Numbered from the stretch's first letter, positions 7,404-16,710 are shown. The stretch is 64,000 bases of DNA from Kribbella kalugense (GCF_004365875.1 NZ_SODF01000002.1:496001-560000), one strand, 5' to 3'. Translations and numbers: made by a program. Notes: generated by a model not told the origin, from the sequence alone.

Positions 7404-8984
7404 TCAGACCTCGTCCTGTACGGCGGCCTCGTTGGCGCGACGCTCGGCGCCCGAGGTCGTCAGCAGGGCCTTCTCCTTGATGAAGACGACCGCGATCAGC
7501 GCGAGTACCGCGAACGGCACCGACATCATGAACAGGTCAGCGGTCGCCGCGCCGTACGCGTTCTCCACCACCGTCCGCGCCTCCTCCGGCAGGTCCGCGA
7601 TGTTCGGCACCGTGCTGCTTCCGCCGGACGAGGCTCCGCCCGGGTTCAGCGTCTCGGTGACCTTGTTCGCCAGGATCGCGCCGAGCACGCTGACGCCGAT
7701 CGTGCCGCCCATGCTCCGGAAGAAGCTGACCGCCGAGGTGGCCGCGCCCAGCTCCCGTGCCGGTACGTCGTTCTGCGCGGCGAGGACCAGGTTCTGCATC
7801 ACCAGGCCGATGCCGACACCGAGGACGACCATGAACGCCCACAGCATGTACTTCGAGGTGTGCGCGTCGATCGTGCCGAACAGCGCCAGCCCGATCGGCA
7901 GCAGGATGCTGCCCACGACCAGGTAGATCTTCCACTTGCCGTACTTCGTGATCAGGCCACCGGCGATCGTGGACGCCACCATCATGCCGAGGATCATCGG
8001 CAGACTCATCAGGCCGGCCTTGGTCGGCGAGTAGCCCTGCGCGATCTGGAAGTACTGCGCCAGGAACACCGAGCCACCGAACATCGCCACACCGACCAGC
8101 GCGCTGGCGATGATGGCCAGCGTCACCGTGCGGTTGCGGAACAGGTCCATCGGGATGATCGGCTCCGGGTGCCGGCGCTCGACCAGCACCGCGGCGAGCA
8201 GCGCGACCAGTGCGACCGCGATCAGGCCGAAGCTCCAGCCGGAGACCCAGTCGAACTTGTTGCCCGCGAACGAGGACCAGACCAGCAACGTGCTGACCCC
8301 GCCCAGGATCAGGACCGCGCCCCACCAGTCGATCTTCACTTGTCGCCGTACAGTCGGCAGCTTCAGCGTCCGCTGCAGCAGCACGATCGCCGCGAGCACG
8401 AACGGCACGCCGACCAGGAAGCAGGCCCGCCAGCCGAGCGGCGAGTCGACCAGGAAGCCACCGAGCAGCGGTCCGCCGACGGTCGCCGACGCGAAGATCG
8501 CTCCGAAAATTCCGGAGTACCGGCCGAGCTCACGCGGCGGGATGATCGCCGCCATCACGATCTGGACGAGCGCGGTCAGACCACCGCCGCCGAGACCCTG
8601 GAGGACTCGGCTGCCGAGCAGCACCTCGATGTTCGGCGCGAAGCCGGCGACCAGCGAGCCGACCACGAAGAAGCTCAGCGACAGCTGGATCAGCAGCTTG
8701 TTGTTGTAGAGGTCGGCGAGCTTGCCCCACAACGGCACGGTGGCCGTCATCGTCAGCAGCTCGAGCGTGACGACCCAGGTGTACGACGACTGGCTCGCAC
8801 CCAGGTCGTGAATGATCCGGGGCAGCGCGGTCGACACCACGGTGCCGGCCAGGATCGCCACGAACAGCCCCATCATCAGGCCGGACATGGCCTGGATGGT
8901 CTGCCTCGGCGTCAGTGTTGCTACCGAGGTATCGGTGACCTCACCCGGCGCCGACTCGGGCGTGGACGAAGAGGTCGTCGTCAT
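7404..8984 (-). CDS. MFS multidrug transporter, DHA2 (14-TM, EmrB/QacA) family
   Basis: 526 aa with about 14 hydrophobic segments. Signature elements include LDxT-like FVAILAGTVVSTALPRI, GRVLQGLGGGG, the motif-A region GKLADLYNNK, and motif C GGPLLGGFLVDS. By family it is a proton-coupled drug or metabolite exporter in the cytoplasmic membrane. AAAGG is 6 nt before the ATG. It starts 12 nt after the TetR gene stop, so the two form one operon and the TetR protein is its probable repressor. Confidence 0.93.
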   Translation of the reverse strand: MTTTSSSTPESAPGEVTDTSVATLTPRQTIQAMSGLMMGLFVAILAGTVVSTALPRIIHDLGASQSSYTWVVTLELLTMTATVPLWGKLADLYNNKLLIQLSLSFFVVGSLVAGFAPNIEVLLGSRVLQGLGGGGLTALVQIVMAAIIPPRELGRYSGIFGAIFASATVGGPLLGGFLVDSPLGWRACFLVGVPFVLAAIVLLQRTLKLPTVRRQVKIDWWGAVLILGGVSTLLVWSSFAGNKFDWVSGWSFGLIAVALVALLAAVLVERRHPEPIIPMDLFRNRTVTLAIIASALVGVAMFGGSVFLAQYFQIAQGYSPTKAGLMSLPMILGMMVASTIAGGLITKYGKWKIYLVVGSILLPIGLALFGTIDAHTSKYMLWAFMVVLGVGIGLVMQNLVLAAQNDVPARELGAATSAVSFFRSMGGTIGVSVLGAILANKVTETLNPGGASSGGSSTVPNIADLPEEARTVVENAYGAATADLFMMSVPFAVLALIAVVFIKEKALLTTSGAERRANEAAVQDEV

Positions 8985-8996
8985 GTGTGACCTTTC

Positions 8997-9602
8997 TTAG
9001 TTGTTCGGCCCGAAGGCGGGATCGATGCCTTGGGCAAGTAGTTGGAAGCCTTCGTCGACGAGCTCGCGGATCGGCCGGTCGGGAGCGGTCTTGTGCAGCT
9101 CCATCGCCACCCGGCAGGCCGCGCCGGCCGCGCTCACGATCAGCGCCGGCCGGGTGGAGCCGACGGGTTCGCCGAGCCGCTCCGCGAGGGCAGCGGTGAG
9201 CTGCCGCTCGTCGTCGATGCTCGACAGCATCAGCTGGTACAGCAGGGCCGGGGAGCTCATGATCAGCTCACCCCGCCGGGACAGCTCGCCTTCGCTTTCC
9301 AGATCCCGCAGTACGTCGTGGACGACGAACCACATCGTGGTCAGCGGCGACTCCTCGGCCGGCGCGCTCCGCATCCGCTCCAGCGCCCGCTCGAGGTGCT
9401 CGGGATTGCGCCCGAGGATCGCGTGCTCCTTGTGCGAGTAGTAGTTGAAGAAGGTCCGCACCGAGACGTCCGCCGCCTCGGCGATCTCCTCGACCGTGAC
9501 GTGGTCCGGACCCTTCTCCAACGCCAGCCGCAGCGCGGCGTCGGCCAACGCCGCCCGCGTCTGCAGCTTCTTGCGCTCTCGCAACCCACCCTCTGCCCCC
9601 AC
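8997..9602 (-). CDS. TetR family transcriptional regulator
   Basis: 201 aa starting at a GTG. The N-terminal HTH (RAALADAALRLALEKGPDHVTVEEIAEAADVSVRTFFNYYSHKEHAI) is typical TetR; the C-terminal half is the divergent ligand-binding domain. It is first in an operon with the DHA2 exporter. Imperfect TTGCA repeats upstream may be its operator. Confidence 0.92.
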   Translation of the reverse strand: MGAEGGLRERKKLQTRAALADAALRLALEKGPDHVTVEEIAEAADVSVRTFFNYYSHKEHAILGRNPEHLERALERMRSAPAEESPLTTMWFVVHDVLRDLESEGELSRRGELIMSSPALLYQLMLSSIDDERQLTAALAERLGEPVGSTRPALIVSAAGAACRVAMELHKTAPDRPIRELVDEGFQLLAQGIDPAFGPNN

Positions 9603-9623
9603 CAGACCAGGCTAGGCAGCTTC

Positions 9624-9670
9624 TTGCACTCACTGCAAACTATTAACGATGAAATCTTGCAGGACTGCAG
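9624..9670. promoter_or_regulatory. candidate TetR operator (two TTGCA-type inverted repeats)
   Basis: TTGCACTCACTGCAA (9624-9638) and TTGCAGGACTGCAG (9657-9670) sit in the promoter region of the TetR-MFS operon. The two dyads share half-sites but have 5- and 4-nt spacers, so only one may be functional. Confidence 0.45.
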
Positions 9671-9686
9671 AATTCCATCGGTGCGG

Positions 9687-10682
9687 TCACTGAGCGCGAC
9701 GGACGAACTGCGGGAGTCGCAGGATGTTGTGGGGGTACGGCAGCGGCGCGTCGCCGGCCTCGGTCAACCGGCGTACCTGGTCGTCGTCGAGGCTCCAGCC
9801 GGACGCGCCCAGGTTGTCGGCGAGCTGCTCCGGGGTCCGTGCACCGATGATCGGCGCGGTCAGGCCCGGGCGCTGCATCACCCAGCGGAGCGCGACCTGG
9901 GCCGGCGTCTTACCGACCTCGCCCGCGACCGTCTGGAGCGCGTCGAGCACTCGCCAGGTCCGGTCGTTGTCGTGGGCATCCCAGTCCGCCTGGTTCGAAC
10001 GCGATCCGGCCGGCGGACCGCCCTGGTCTTTGCGGTACTTGCCGGACAGCCATCCACCGGCCAGCGGGCTCCAGGCGATCACGCCGACACCCTCGTTCCG
10101 GCTGACCGGGATCAGGTCGAGCTCGGCGTCGCGGTCGAGCAGGTTGTAGAGCGGCTGCAGGCAGACGTACGGCTCGAGGCCGCGGTGGCGGGAGAGGTCG
10201 ATCGCCTTCTGCAGTTGCCAGCCGGTCAGGTTGCTCGCGCCGATGAAGCGGACCTTTCCGCTGGTCACCAAGGTGTCGAGGGTGGTCAGCGTCTCTTCCA
10301 GCGGCGTCGCGTCGTCGTAGACGTGAATCTGGTACAGGTCGATGAAGTCGGTCTGCAGCCGTCGCAGGCTGTCCTCGACGCCGGCCATGATGTGCTTGCG
10401 CCCGGCTCCGCGGACCGGCAGTCCGGGCCCGGCTTCGCCGTACACCTTGGTGGCGATCACCAGGTCGTCGCGATTCTGGGTCTTCAGCCAGCTGCCGATG
10501 ATCTCCTCGGAGACGCCGGCGGAGTACGTGTCGGCGGTGTCGATCATGGTCCCGCCGGCGGCGACGAACTCGTCCAGGATCCGGTGACCGGTCGACTCGT
10601 CGGTCTCACTGCCGAAGGTCATCGTGCCGAGGCACAGTTCGCTGACTTCCAGCCCGGTCCGACCGAGAAAGCGCTTGTCCAT
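9687..10682 (-). CDS. aldo/keto reductase
   Basis: 331 aa from the ATG at 10682 ([19 protein letters not shown]); a GTG five codons upstream is less likely. The TIM-barrel tetrad is present: Asp and Tyr in DTADTYSAG, Lys in ATKVYG and His in [25 protein letters not shown] and the C-terminal [15 protein letters not shown] are typical of the AKR tail that binds NADP. Cytoplasmic NADPH-dependent carbonyl reductase of unknown substrate. Confidence 0.94.
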   Translation of the reverse strand: MDKRFLGRTGLEVSELCLGTMTFGSETDESTGHRILDEFVAAGGTMIDTADTYSAGVSEEIIGSWLKTQNRDDLVIATKVYGEAGPGLPVRGAGRKHIMAGVEDSLRRLQTDFIDLYQIHVYDDATPLEETLTTLDTLVTSGKVRFIGASNLTGWQLQKAIDLSRHRGLEPYVCLQPLYNLLDRDAELDLIPVSRNEGVGVIAWSPLAGGWLSGKYRKDQGGPPAGSRSNQADWDAHDNDRTWRVLDALQTVAGEVGKTPAQVALRWVMQRPGLTAPIIGARTPEQLADNLGASGWSLDDDQVRRLTEAGDAPLPYPHNILRLPQFVRRAQ

Positions 10683-10733
10683 GGCGTCAAAGTACACGGC
10701 ACGGGTGGCCCATTCATCCGATAAAATATAAGG

Positions 10734-10766
10734 AGCCTCCGAAGCGGATTTACGCGCTCGGAGGCT
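10734..10766 (+). promoter_or_regulatory. hairpin that covers the ribosome-binding site of the next gene
   Basis: AGCCTCCGA (10734-10742) pairs perfectly with TCGGAGGCT (10758-10766), loop of 15 nt. The GGAGG in the 3' arm is the only Shine-Dalgarno sequence at proper distance (9 nt) from the ATG at 10774. The AT-rich run ATAAAATATAAGG just upstream is a plausible -10 region. The hairpin could limit translation or act as an attenuator. Confidence 0.5.
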
Positions 10767-10773
10767 TTCTTGT

Positions 10774-11313
10774 ATGCCGACACTTCTTTACCGGGCCGCC
10801 ATCAAGAACCTCCGCGGCGCCGCCGTTCTCCCACTCAACCTGCTCCGCGAACAGCATCCCGATCTCTACGAACGTGAGGCCGCCAAGTACGTCGGTCGCC
10901 CGCAGGCGATGACCAATCCGGTGTACCCGCTCGACTGCACCTGGACCGATGTCGTCTTCCTGTCACCGGTCCACCCGGCCCCGATCTTCGACGCCATCCG
11001 CGAGTCCGGCCGGATCGGGCCGGGGGCGCTCGACTACTGGACCGTCGACGCCGACCTGCTCGATCCACGCCGTACCTGCATCCTGCTCAAGCGCTACGAC
11101 CCGCAGTTCCGCCCGCAGCCGGCCGAGGACTTCATCGCGTTCAGCCCGGAGGCCGCGGCCGCGCTGTCCACACCGTCGGCGCAGGCGCTGCATCGGCTCC
11201 GCAATCTGAACGCCACCGAGCGCCTGCTCCCCTGGGCCGACATCCCGCACATCCTCCACCGCGGCCCGATTCCCCTCACGCTTTTCCGCGACTCCGACGG
11301 CCGCGCGCTCTAG
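10774..11313 (+). CDS. hypothetical protein, 179 aa
   Basis: I do not recognise a family. The sequence ([68 protein letters not shown]) has no signal peptide or membrane segment and looks like a compact cytoplasmic protein. Codon use and GC match the neighbours, supporting a real gene. Its last 38 bases overlap the convergent methyltransferase gene. The start is set by GGAGG 9 nt upstream. Confidence 0.7.
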   Translation: MPTLLYRAAIKNLRGAAVLPLNLLREQHPDLYEREAAKYVGRPQAMTNPVYPLDCTWTDVVFLSPVHPAPIFDAIRESGRIGPGALDYWTVDADLLDPRRTCILLKRYDPQFRPQPAEDFIAFSPEAAAALSTPSAQALHRLRNLNATERLLPWADIPHILHRGPIPLTLFRDSDGRAL

Positions 11314-11758
11314 GCACCCACGCGGGGACGGCTCGGCAGTACTCCTCGTACTGCCGGCCGTACCGCTCCCGCAGTACGGGCTCCTCGTAGAAGCGCACGA
11401 ACGACGCCATCACAGCCCATGCGAGTACGCCGTACGCCAGCACTGCTGCGTCGAGAAAGACCAGCGCCTGGCCGAGGATCGCGGTCACCACACCGACGTA
11501 CATCGGGTTGCGGACGAAGCGGTAGTCGCCGCCCACGACCAGCTCCTCGGTCGGCGCGATCGGCGCCGGCGTCCCCCGTCCTTCCCGCACGAAGCGCACA
11601 AAGGCCCGCAGTACGACGAATGCCCCGGCCGCCACGAGCACGAACCCCGGCCAGAACCGCGGCGCCGCCCACCCGCTCACCCACCACGGGAGCACCCCAC
11701 CGACCACACACGGCGCCGCGAAGAAGAACGCCGTACTCCCCAGCACTGCCTTAAGCAC
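11276..11758 (-). CDS. isoprenylcysteine carboxyl methyltransferase (ICMT/PEMT)-like membrane protein
   Basis: 160 aa with about four membrane helices. RFVRNPMYVGVV and the C-terminal [25 protein letters not shown] are the conserved SAM-binding features of the ICMT/phospholipid methyltransferase family. The methyl acceptor is unknown. The start overlaps the stop of the MarR gene by 8 bases, so it is translationally coupled and likely under MarR control. Confidence 0.88.
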   Translation of the reverse strand: MLKAVLGSTAFFFAAPCVVGGVLPWWVSGWAAPRFWPGFVLVAAGAFVVLRAFVRFVREGRGTPAPIAPTEELVVGGDYRFVRNPMYVGVVTAILGQALVFLDAAVLAYGVLAWAVMASFVRFYEEPVLRERYGRQYEEYCRAVPAWVPRARGRRSRGKA

Positions 11759-12230
11759 GGTCGAGTCTCGCGATCACGCGGTCGGACAGGTCACAGAAGG
11801 TCTCGAGCTCGGCCGGGCTCAGGTCTGCGAACCAGTCGGCCACCGCGGCGTAATCACCCGCGTCACGCTCACGCCAGTACGCCGCGCTGTGATTCGTTGC
11901 TGATAGCAACTTTCGGCGGCGGTCAGTGGGATCCGGCTCGACCTGCAGCAACTCCTTGCGCTGCAGGGCCGCGACGATCTGCGCGACGTTCTGATGCGTG
12001 CTGCCCAGCGCGGCCGCAGCCTCGGCCAGGGACGGCTTCCCCATCGCCTTGACGACGGTGATCAACGCGGCCTGCTGGGTGGTGAGCCCGTCGGTGCGCA
12101 GCCGCTCGTCCATCTCGTTGCGCAGCTTCTGCGCGAGCATCAGCGTCGTCCGGAACGCCCGGATCGACGGCGCCAGCTCCGAACCCGCGCCGATCCCGAA
12201 CAGCTTCTCGCTCTTGTTCCGTGGCGACAT
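11751..12230 (-). CDS. MarR family transcriptional regulator
   Basis: About 159 aa from the ATG at 12230; in-frame upstream codons read through the operator palindrome and are unlikely. The winged helix (LTTQQAALITVVKAMGKPSLAEAAAALGSTHQNVAQIVAALQRKELL, DPTDRRRKLLSAT) is typical MarR. It is divergent from the glycosyltransferase at 12269, and a near-perfect 20-bp palindrome overlaps its start, suggesting control of both transcription units. Confidence 0.92.
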   Translation of the reverse strand: MSPRNKSEKLFGIGAGSELAPSIRAFRTTLMLAQKLRNEMDERLRTDGLTTQQAALITVVKAMGKPSLAEAAAALGSTHQNVAQIVAALQRKELLQVEPDPTDRRRKLLSATNHSAAYWRERDAGDYAAVADWFADLSPAELETFCDLSDRVIARLDRA

Positions 12231-12248
12231 AGGCAATATATTACCTAT
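12229..12248. promoter_or_regulatory. MarR operator candidate, 20-bp palindrome
   Basis: ATAGGCAATATATTACCTAT is palindromic except for one pair. It lies in the 38-bp region between the divergent MarR and glycosyltransferase genes, the expected place for a shared operator. Confidence 0.7.
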
Positions 12249-12268
12249 CATTGTCGAAGGAGGCAACC

Positions 12269-13519
12269 ATGATCTGCTTACTGCCGCACTGCGCCTACCT
12301 GTCCGAGACCTCCCGGATGCTCGAGCTGCACCGCGCCCTCACCGAGCTCGGCCTCGAGGTCCGCGTCGCCACCCACGGCGGCCCGCACGAACGCCTACTG
12401 GCCGAGGCAGGCATCGGGTACGACGTCCTCGGCCCGGGACTGTCGCCGGCCCGCGCGGCCGCCTTCGTCGGTTCGGCGGTCGGCCTCGGCGATCCCCGGC
12501 AGAGCATGTACGACGACGCCGAGATCCGCACGTACGTCGCGGCCGAGGCGGAGTACTTCCGGGCCAACGGGATCACCGTCGCGGTCACCGGATTTACCCT
12601 GACCACGTTGCTGTCCTCGCGATTGGCCGGCGTACAGGTGATCACGGAACACGCAGGCAGTTTCGTGCCGCCGGTCTTCGAGCATCGCCTCCTCCCGGCG
12701 CCGAGCCGGCCGGTGGATCCACGGTTGAAGCACGCACCGGACTGGCTCGCCCGGTTCCTCGTCAACAGGACTCCCAACCGCATCACGGCGTACTGCGGTG
12801 GCTTCAATCGCGTGGCCGCCGAGCTCGGCGTGGAAGGGATCCCGAGCCTGGCGGCACTCCTGCTCGGCGACCTCTCGTTGGTCCCGGAAGTCCCCGAAGT
12901 ACTGGGCATCTCTTCTTCAGAGTTGGCTGCTTGGCAGCCCGGCAAGGGCTATCGGGCCGACTCGCGACTCAGTGCCGTCGGTCCGTTGTTCGCGCAGCTG
13001 GATCTGCCGATGCCGGTTGAGGTGCAGAGGTTCCTCGACCGGCCCGGCCCGACGATCTACCTCGCGATGACGTCGACACCACCCGACCGAGTCCGTTCGG
13101 CGATCGCGGACCTGAGCCGCCTCGACGTACGCATCCTGGTCGCCGGCACCATCCACGACCTCGGCGACCTGGCCTCCGACCGGATCCTGATCGAGGGCGT
13201 CCTACCCAGCCATCTGGTCATGCCGCAGGTCGACCTCGCTGTCACCACCGGCGGGCAGGGCAGCGTCCAAACCGCAATGGCAAGCGGTACGCCGCTCCTC
13301 GGCATCCCCCTGCACATCGAACAGGACCTCAACGTCGCCCTGGTCGAACGCCTCGGCGCCGCCCGCCGAGCCCGCCCCGGCACCCTCGCCGCCCTGGCCA
13401 CCCGCATGCTCGACGACCCCGCCCACCGCGAAGCCGCCGAACGAATCCAAAAACTCTACGCAGCCGCAGACGGCCCCACCCAAGCCGCCACCACCATCGC
13501 CCGACAACTCACCGGGTGA
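12269..13519 (+). CDS. GT1-type (UDP-glycosyl/macrolide) glycosyltransferase
   Basis: 416 aa. AAGGAGG stands 6 nt before the ATG. GT-B features are seen: N-terminal LHRALTELGLEVRVATHGGPHERL acceptor domain and the C-terminal donor-binding run VTTGGQGSVQTAMASGTPLLGIPLHIEQDLN, followed by a C-terminal helix. This C-terminal signature is shared with glycosyltransferases that decorate macrolides, sterols or other small lipophilic acceptors. Divergence from a MarR gene suggests induction by an acceptor compound; a detoxifying role is an inference. Confidence 0.85.
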   Translation: MICLLPHCAYLSETSRMLELHRALTELGLEVRVATHGGPHERLLAEAGIGYDVLGPGLSPARAAAFVGSAVGLGDPRQSMYDDAEIRTYVAAEAEYFRANGITVAVTGFTLTTLLSSRLAGVQVITEHAGSFVPPVFEHRLLPAPSRPVDPRLKHAPDWLARFLVNRTPNRITAYCGGFNRVAAELGVEGIPSLAALLLGDLSLVPEVPEVLGISSSELAAWQPGKGYRADSRLSAVGPLFAQLDLPMPVEVQRFLDRPGPTIYLAMTSTPPDRVRSAIADLSRLDVRILVAGTIHDLGDLASDRILIEGVLPSHLVMPQVDLAVTTGGQGSVQTAMASGTPLLGIPLHIEQDLNVALVERLGAARRARPGTLAALATRMLDDPAHREAAERIQKLYAAADGPTQAATTIARQLTG

Positions 13520-13599
13520 CCTGTCACACACGGTGTCACAGGGATCGGTGACCCGGCGTCTTGTGGTCGACCACTTCGCACAGAGGACGGAACGTCATC

Positions 13600-14451
13600 A
13601 TGAGTAAGGTCTGGTTCGTCACGGGTTCGTCGCGCGGCCTCGGTCGCAGCTTCGTCGAAGCGGCGCTGGCACGCGGCGACAAGGTGGCCGCGACCGCCCG
13701 CAGTACCGAAAGCCTCGAGGACCTGGTCGTTGCCTACGGCAACGCAGTACTCCCGCTCGAGCTGGACGTGGCCGACAAGGCCGCCGTCTTCGAGACCGTC
13801 AACCGGGCGCAGGAGTACTTCGGTCGTCTCGACGTCATCGTGAACAACGCCGGCTACGCCCTGATCGGCGCGGTCGAAGAGCTGTCCGAGCAGCAACTGC
13901 GCGATCAGCTGGAAACCAACCTGTTCGGCGCGGTATGGGTGATCCAGGCCGCGCTGCCGCACCTGCGCGAGCAAGGCGGAGGACACATCATTCAGCTGTC
14001 GTCCGCCGCTGGTGTGGTCGCCATGCCGCTCGGCGCTGGGTACCACGTCTCCAAGTGGGCGCTCGAAGCCCTGAACGACTCCCTTGCCCAGGAGGTCGCC
14101 GACTTCGGCATCAAGGTGACAATCGTCGAGCCCGCCGGCTTCGCCACCAGGTCCGGCAAGAACCCGGACCCGCTCGCCAACGGCCACCTGGCCGAGCCCA
14201 ACCCGGCGTACAACGGTCTCCGCGCGCGCCTGGCCACGATGATGGGCAACCAGCCCGCCGGCGACCCGGCCGCAGCGGCCCAGGCCCTACTCAAGATCGT
14301 CGACTCCGACAACCCACCGCTCCGAGTCCTCTTCGGCCTCGGCTTCTACCAGGTCCTCCAGCAGGTATACGCCGACCGCCTAAAAACCTGGTCCGACTGG
14401 CAAGACCTCTCCCTCGAAGCCCAAGGCAACCAACCCCAAGCCCCCCGCTAA
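13600..14451 (+). CDS. SDR family oxidoreductase
   Basis: 283 aa. Classical SDR: TGSSRGLG, NNAGYALIG, LSSAAG and the active-site YHVSK. The long C-terminal tail after residue 190 (AGFATRSGKNPDP, ALLKIVDSDNPPLRVLFG) matches SDRs of the short-chain 17-beta-hydroxysteroid dehydrogenase-like group common in actinobacteria. Cytoplasmic NAD(P)-dependent reductase of unknown substrate, apparently monocistronic. Confidence 0.91.
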   Translation: MSKVWFVTGSSRGLGRSFVEAALARGDKVAATARSTESLEDLVVAYGNAVLPLELDVADKAAVFETVNRAQEYFGRLDVIVNNAGYALIGAVEELSEQQLRDQLETNLFGAVWVIQAALPHLREQGGGHIIQLSSAAGVVAMPLGAGYHVSKWALEALNDSLAQEVADFGIKVTIVEPAGFATRSGKNPDPLANGHLAEPNPAYNGLRARLATMMGNQPAGDPAAAAQALLKIVDSDNPPLRVLFGLGFYQVLQQVYADRLKTWSDWQDLSLEAQGNQPQAPR

Positions 14452-14465
14452 CCAGACCTGTTCGA

Positions 14466-14522
14466 CTTTGTGCACCGGAGCCGCATGGTCAGCGCCCGCC
14501 GGTACGGCATTGGTGCACAAAG
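14466..14522. repeat. 11-bp perfect inverted repeat CTTTGTGCACC/GGTGCACAAAG
   Basis: Arms at 14466-14476 and 14512-14522, separated by 35 nt. It follows the SDR stop by 14 nt. There is no T-run on either strand, so it may be a factor-dependent terminator or a pair of GTGCAC operator half-sites for the next gene. Confidence 0.45.
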
Positions 14523-14655
14523 AGACACGAGCCGAGCCCTCCGCCTCGGCCGTCGGGAGTTTCGCCAGTTATCCACAACCAGCTGTCCTGAATCGCCTTA
14601 AAATTAAGGGGTTCTGGGTTTGAGAACTGTCGGTGGGGTGTCTACTGTTGTGGGT

Positions 14656-16296
14656 ATGGAACTCCTGGGAGAGCGACCGGTGTGGTCGTTGAGCGGCGGC
14701 GAACTGCTGTCCGAGCTCGACGCACTGGACGCCGAGCTCGCCCAGCGAGAGTCTCGCCGACTGCAGGTGGTCGCGCGGATCGAGGAGAGCGGGTACGCCG
14801 AAGAGCTCGGTGCCCGCGACGCCGTCGAGCTGCTGTCGTTCCGCTACCGCCGCGACCGCGCCGAAGCCTGGCGCGACGTACGCCTGGCCCGAGCCCTCCC
14901 GAAGTACACAACTGTCGCCGACGGCCTAACCCACGGCATCCCAGTCGCGGCCGAAGACTCCACGGATGACGTCGGTGGGGTTCGGGTGATGCGTACGGCG
15001 CAGGCCGGTGTGATCGTGTCCGCGCTCGAACGAGTCCGCTCACGGGTCCCGGTCGAAGACCTCGACGTCGCCGAGCAGCAACTCGTGACGTTGGCCGGTC
15101 GCCTGTCACCGGCCGAGTTGCGCACCGCCGCCAAACAGATCTGCGACCTCCTCGACTCCGACGGCCCAGAACCCGACGAAAACAAGGCCTACGAACGCGA
15201 GAGCCTCACACTGTCGAACGCCGAGAACGGCGTGAAGTTCCGCGGCTACCTAGCCAACGAGAACGCCGAACTCCTCCGCTCCCTCACCTTCTCCGGCGCC
15301 CGCCCCCACAAAACCCCCACCGGCGACCTCGACCCCCGCCCCCGCGACAAACGCCAAGCCGACGCCCTCACCACAGCCCTCACCATCGCCGCCGCAGCCA
15401 CCGACGCAGCCTTCACACCACCCACCGCGCGCCCTCCGCGCGCGGTGGATCCCGCAGACACCGCTGGTACGGCTGCCGGTGTCGACATGACTGCTCCGGT
15501 AGGCGAGAACAGGGCGGGTTGGGTGCCTGGGTTTGGGGCGAAGGCGAACATCACCGTCACCATCGATCTGAACGACCTGAAAGCCGCCACCGCCGACGCC
15601 ACCGGCAATCTCGTGTACGGCGACCAACTGTCAGCAGCCGCGATCCGCCGACTCGCCTGCGACGCCAAGATCATCCCGCTGGTCCTGGGGTCGAACTCGC
15701 AACCGCTCGACGTCGGCCGCGCCGAACGCCTCGTCACCCGAGCGATGCGCCGCGCCCTGAACGCCCGCGACCGAGGCTGCGTCGTCTGCGGAGCCCCACC
15801 CGTCATGTGCGACGCCCACCACCTGACCTCCTGGATCGACGGCGGCCCAACAGCCATCTCGAACCTGGCCCTGGTCTGCCGTCGCCACCACACCGACCTC
15901 CACAACGGCCACTGGACCATCACCACCACCAACGGCCAGGTCCACGTCACCCGCCCCACCTGGGCCGACCCACCACCCCAACCCAGACCAACCCCATCAA
16001 CTCACCTCCAGGCAACCCCTGCCCCGAGGCCGAACACCCGCGCCACCACAGACCCCGACCCACAGAGCCCACGTTCCAGCCCACGTCCCAGCCCGCGCTC
16101 CTGTCCGGATTCTGGTCGGCCTTCCAGTCGATGGTCGGCCGACGAACCGGCGATGCAGGAAGCCGCCCGCTTCGCCGTCTGGGGTGAGTCCGCCGACCTT
16201 CGCAGTACTCCCGTCGGCGATCCCTCGACCAATCCACCCTCGACAACGCCCCAGGACCCGGTGGTATCTGCGAGCGTCCGCGTTGGCCCCGGGTGA
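14656..16296 (+). CDS. DUF222 (13E12-repeat family) HNH endonuclease-signature protein
   Basis: 546 aa from the ATG at 14656. An N-terminal DUF222 region (SGGELLSELDALDAELAQRESRR, RDAVELLSFRYRRDRAEAWRDVRLARALPKY) is followed by an HNH domain near residues 360-410: RGCVVCGAPPVMCDAHHLTSWIDGG, NLALVCRRHHTDLHNGHW. Conserved Cys pairs and His residues for zinc and metal are present. The last 100 residues are Pro/Ser/Thr-rich and low complexity. These proteins occur in many copies in actinobacterial genomes; the biological role is unknown although a nuclease fold is likely. Confidence 0.88.
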   Translation: MELLGERPVWSLSGGELLSELDALDAELAQRESRRLQVVARIEESGYAEELGARDAVELLSFRYRRDRAEAWRDVRLARALPKYTTVADGLTHGIPVAAEDSTDDVGGVRVMRTAQAGVIVSALERVRSRVPVEDLDVAEQQLVTLAGRLSPAELRTAAKQICDLLDSDGPEPDENKAYERESLTLSNAENGVKFRGYLANENAELLRSLTFSGARPHKTPTGDLDPRPRDKRQADALTTALTIAAAATDAAFTPPTARPPRAVDPADTAGTAAGVDMTAPVGENRAGWVPGFGAKANITVTIDLNDLKAATADATGNLVYGDQLSAAAIRRLACDAKIIPLVLGSNSQPLDVGRAERLVTRAMRRALNARDRGCVVCGAPPVMCDAHHLTSWIDGGPTAISNLALVCRRHHTDLHNGHWTITTTNGQVHVTRPTWADPPPQPRPTPSTHLQATPAPRPNTRATTDPDPQSPRSSPRPSPRSCPDSGRPSSRWSADEPAMQEAARFAVWGESADLRSTPVGDPSTNPPSTTPQDPVVSASVRVGPG

Positions 16297-16710
16297 GGCG
16301 TGAGGGGCGAGGCGACCTACGCCCGTCGACCGCGGCCCGGTGGCGTCGGTCGGCGGCGAACTCGCCGCGAGCTCGCCGCAGGAACCCCGGGTGAGCGGTA
16401 CGACGACCAGGACCCCAACCCCGTAGCTCGGTGCCTGGGACCGGCGGCGTCCTGGCGGTTTCGCCTGCCGGCGGTCGAACGCCGGTGACTCGTCGCACCG
16501 TTACGTCGCGAGCGTCTCTCGGTCGCGACCGTCTCTCCGTCTCTGGGGCGCAGTGTCTCTGGGGCGCGAGTGTCTCTCGGTCCCGAACGTCTCTCGGTCC
16601 CGAACGCCTCTCGGTCCCGAGTGTCTCGACCGCTGCGTCACTGTTTCGCGTGGTCGCCGCGAACAGCGGTGAGATCGTTTGCGGCGCGGGGGTTGAGCTG
16701 GACGCGGTGG
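16297..16710. other. non-coding stretch between DUF222-HNH gene and SDR
   Basis: About 414 bases without a credible gene. The first 200 are GC-rich without clear signals; the second part holds a 17-nt tandem repeat (16514-16631). The two flanking genes converge here. No terminator with a T-run is seen. Confidence 0.6.
16514..16631 (+). repeat. tandem repeat, about seven copies of a 17-nt unit
   Basis: The unit GTCTCTCGGTCCCGAAC recurs with period 17. Copies at 16572 and 16589 are identical, that at 16606 differs slightly, and those at 16514, 16539 and 16555 are more diverged (CGGTCGCGACC, TGGGGCGCAGT, TGGGGCGCGAGT), with a short partial at 16531 and at 16623. Confidence 0.85.

Noticed and set aside
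16514..16631. CRISPR array
   Set aside because: The 17-nt units are directly adjacent with no spacers, and no cas genes are present.
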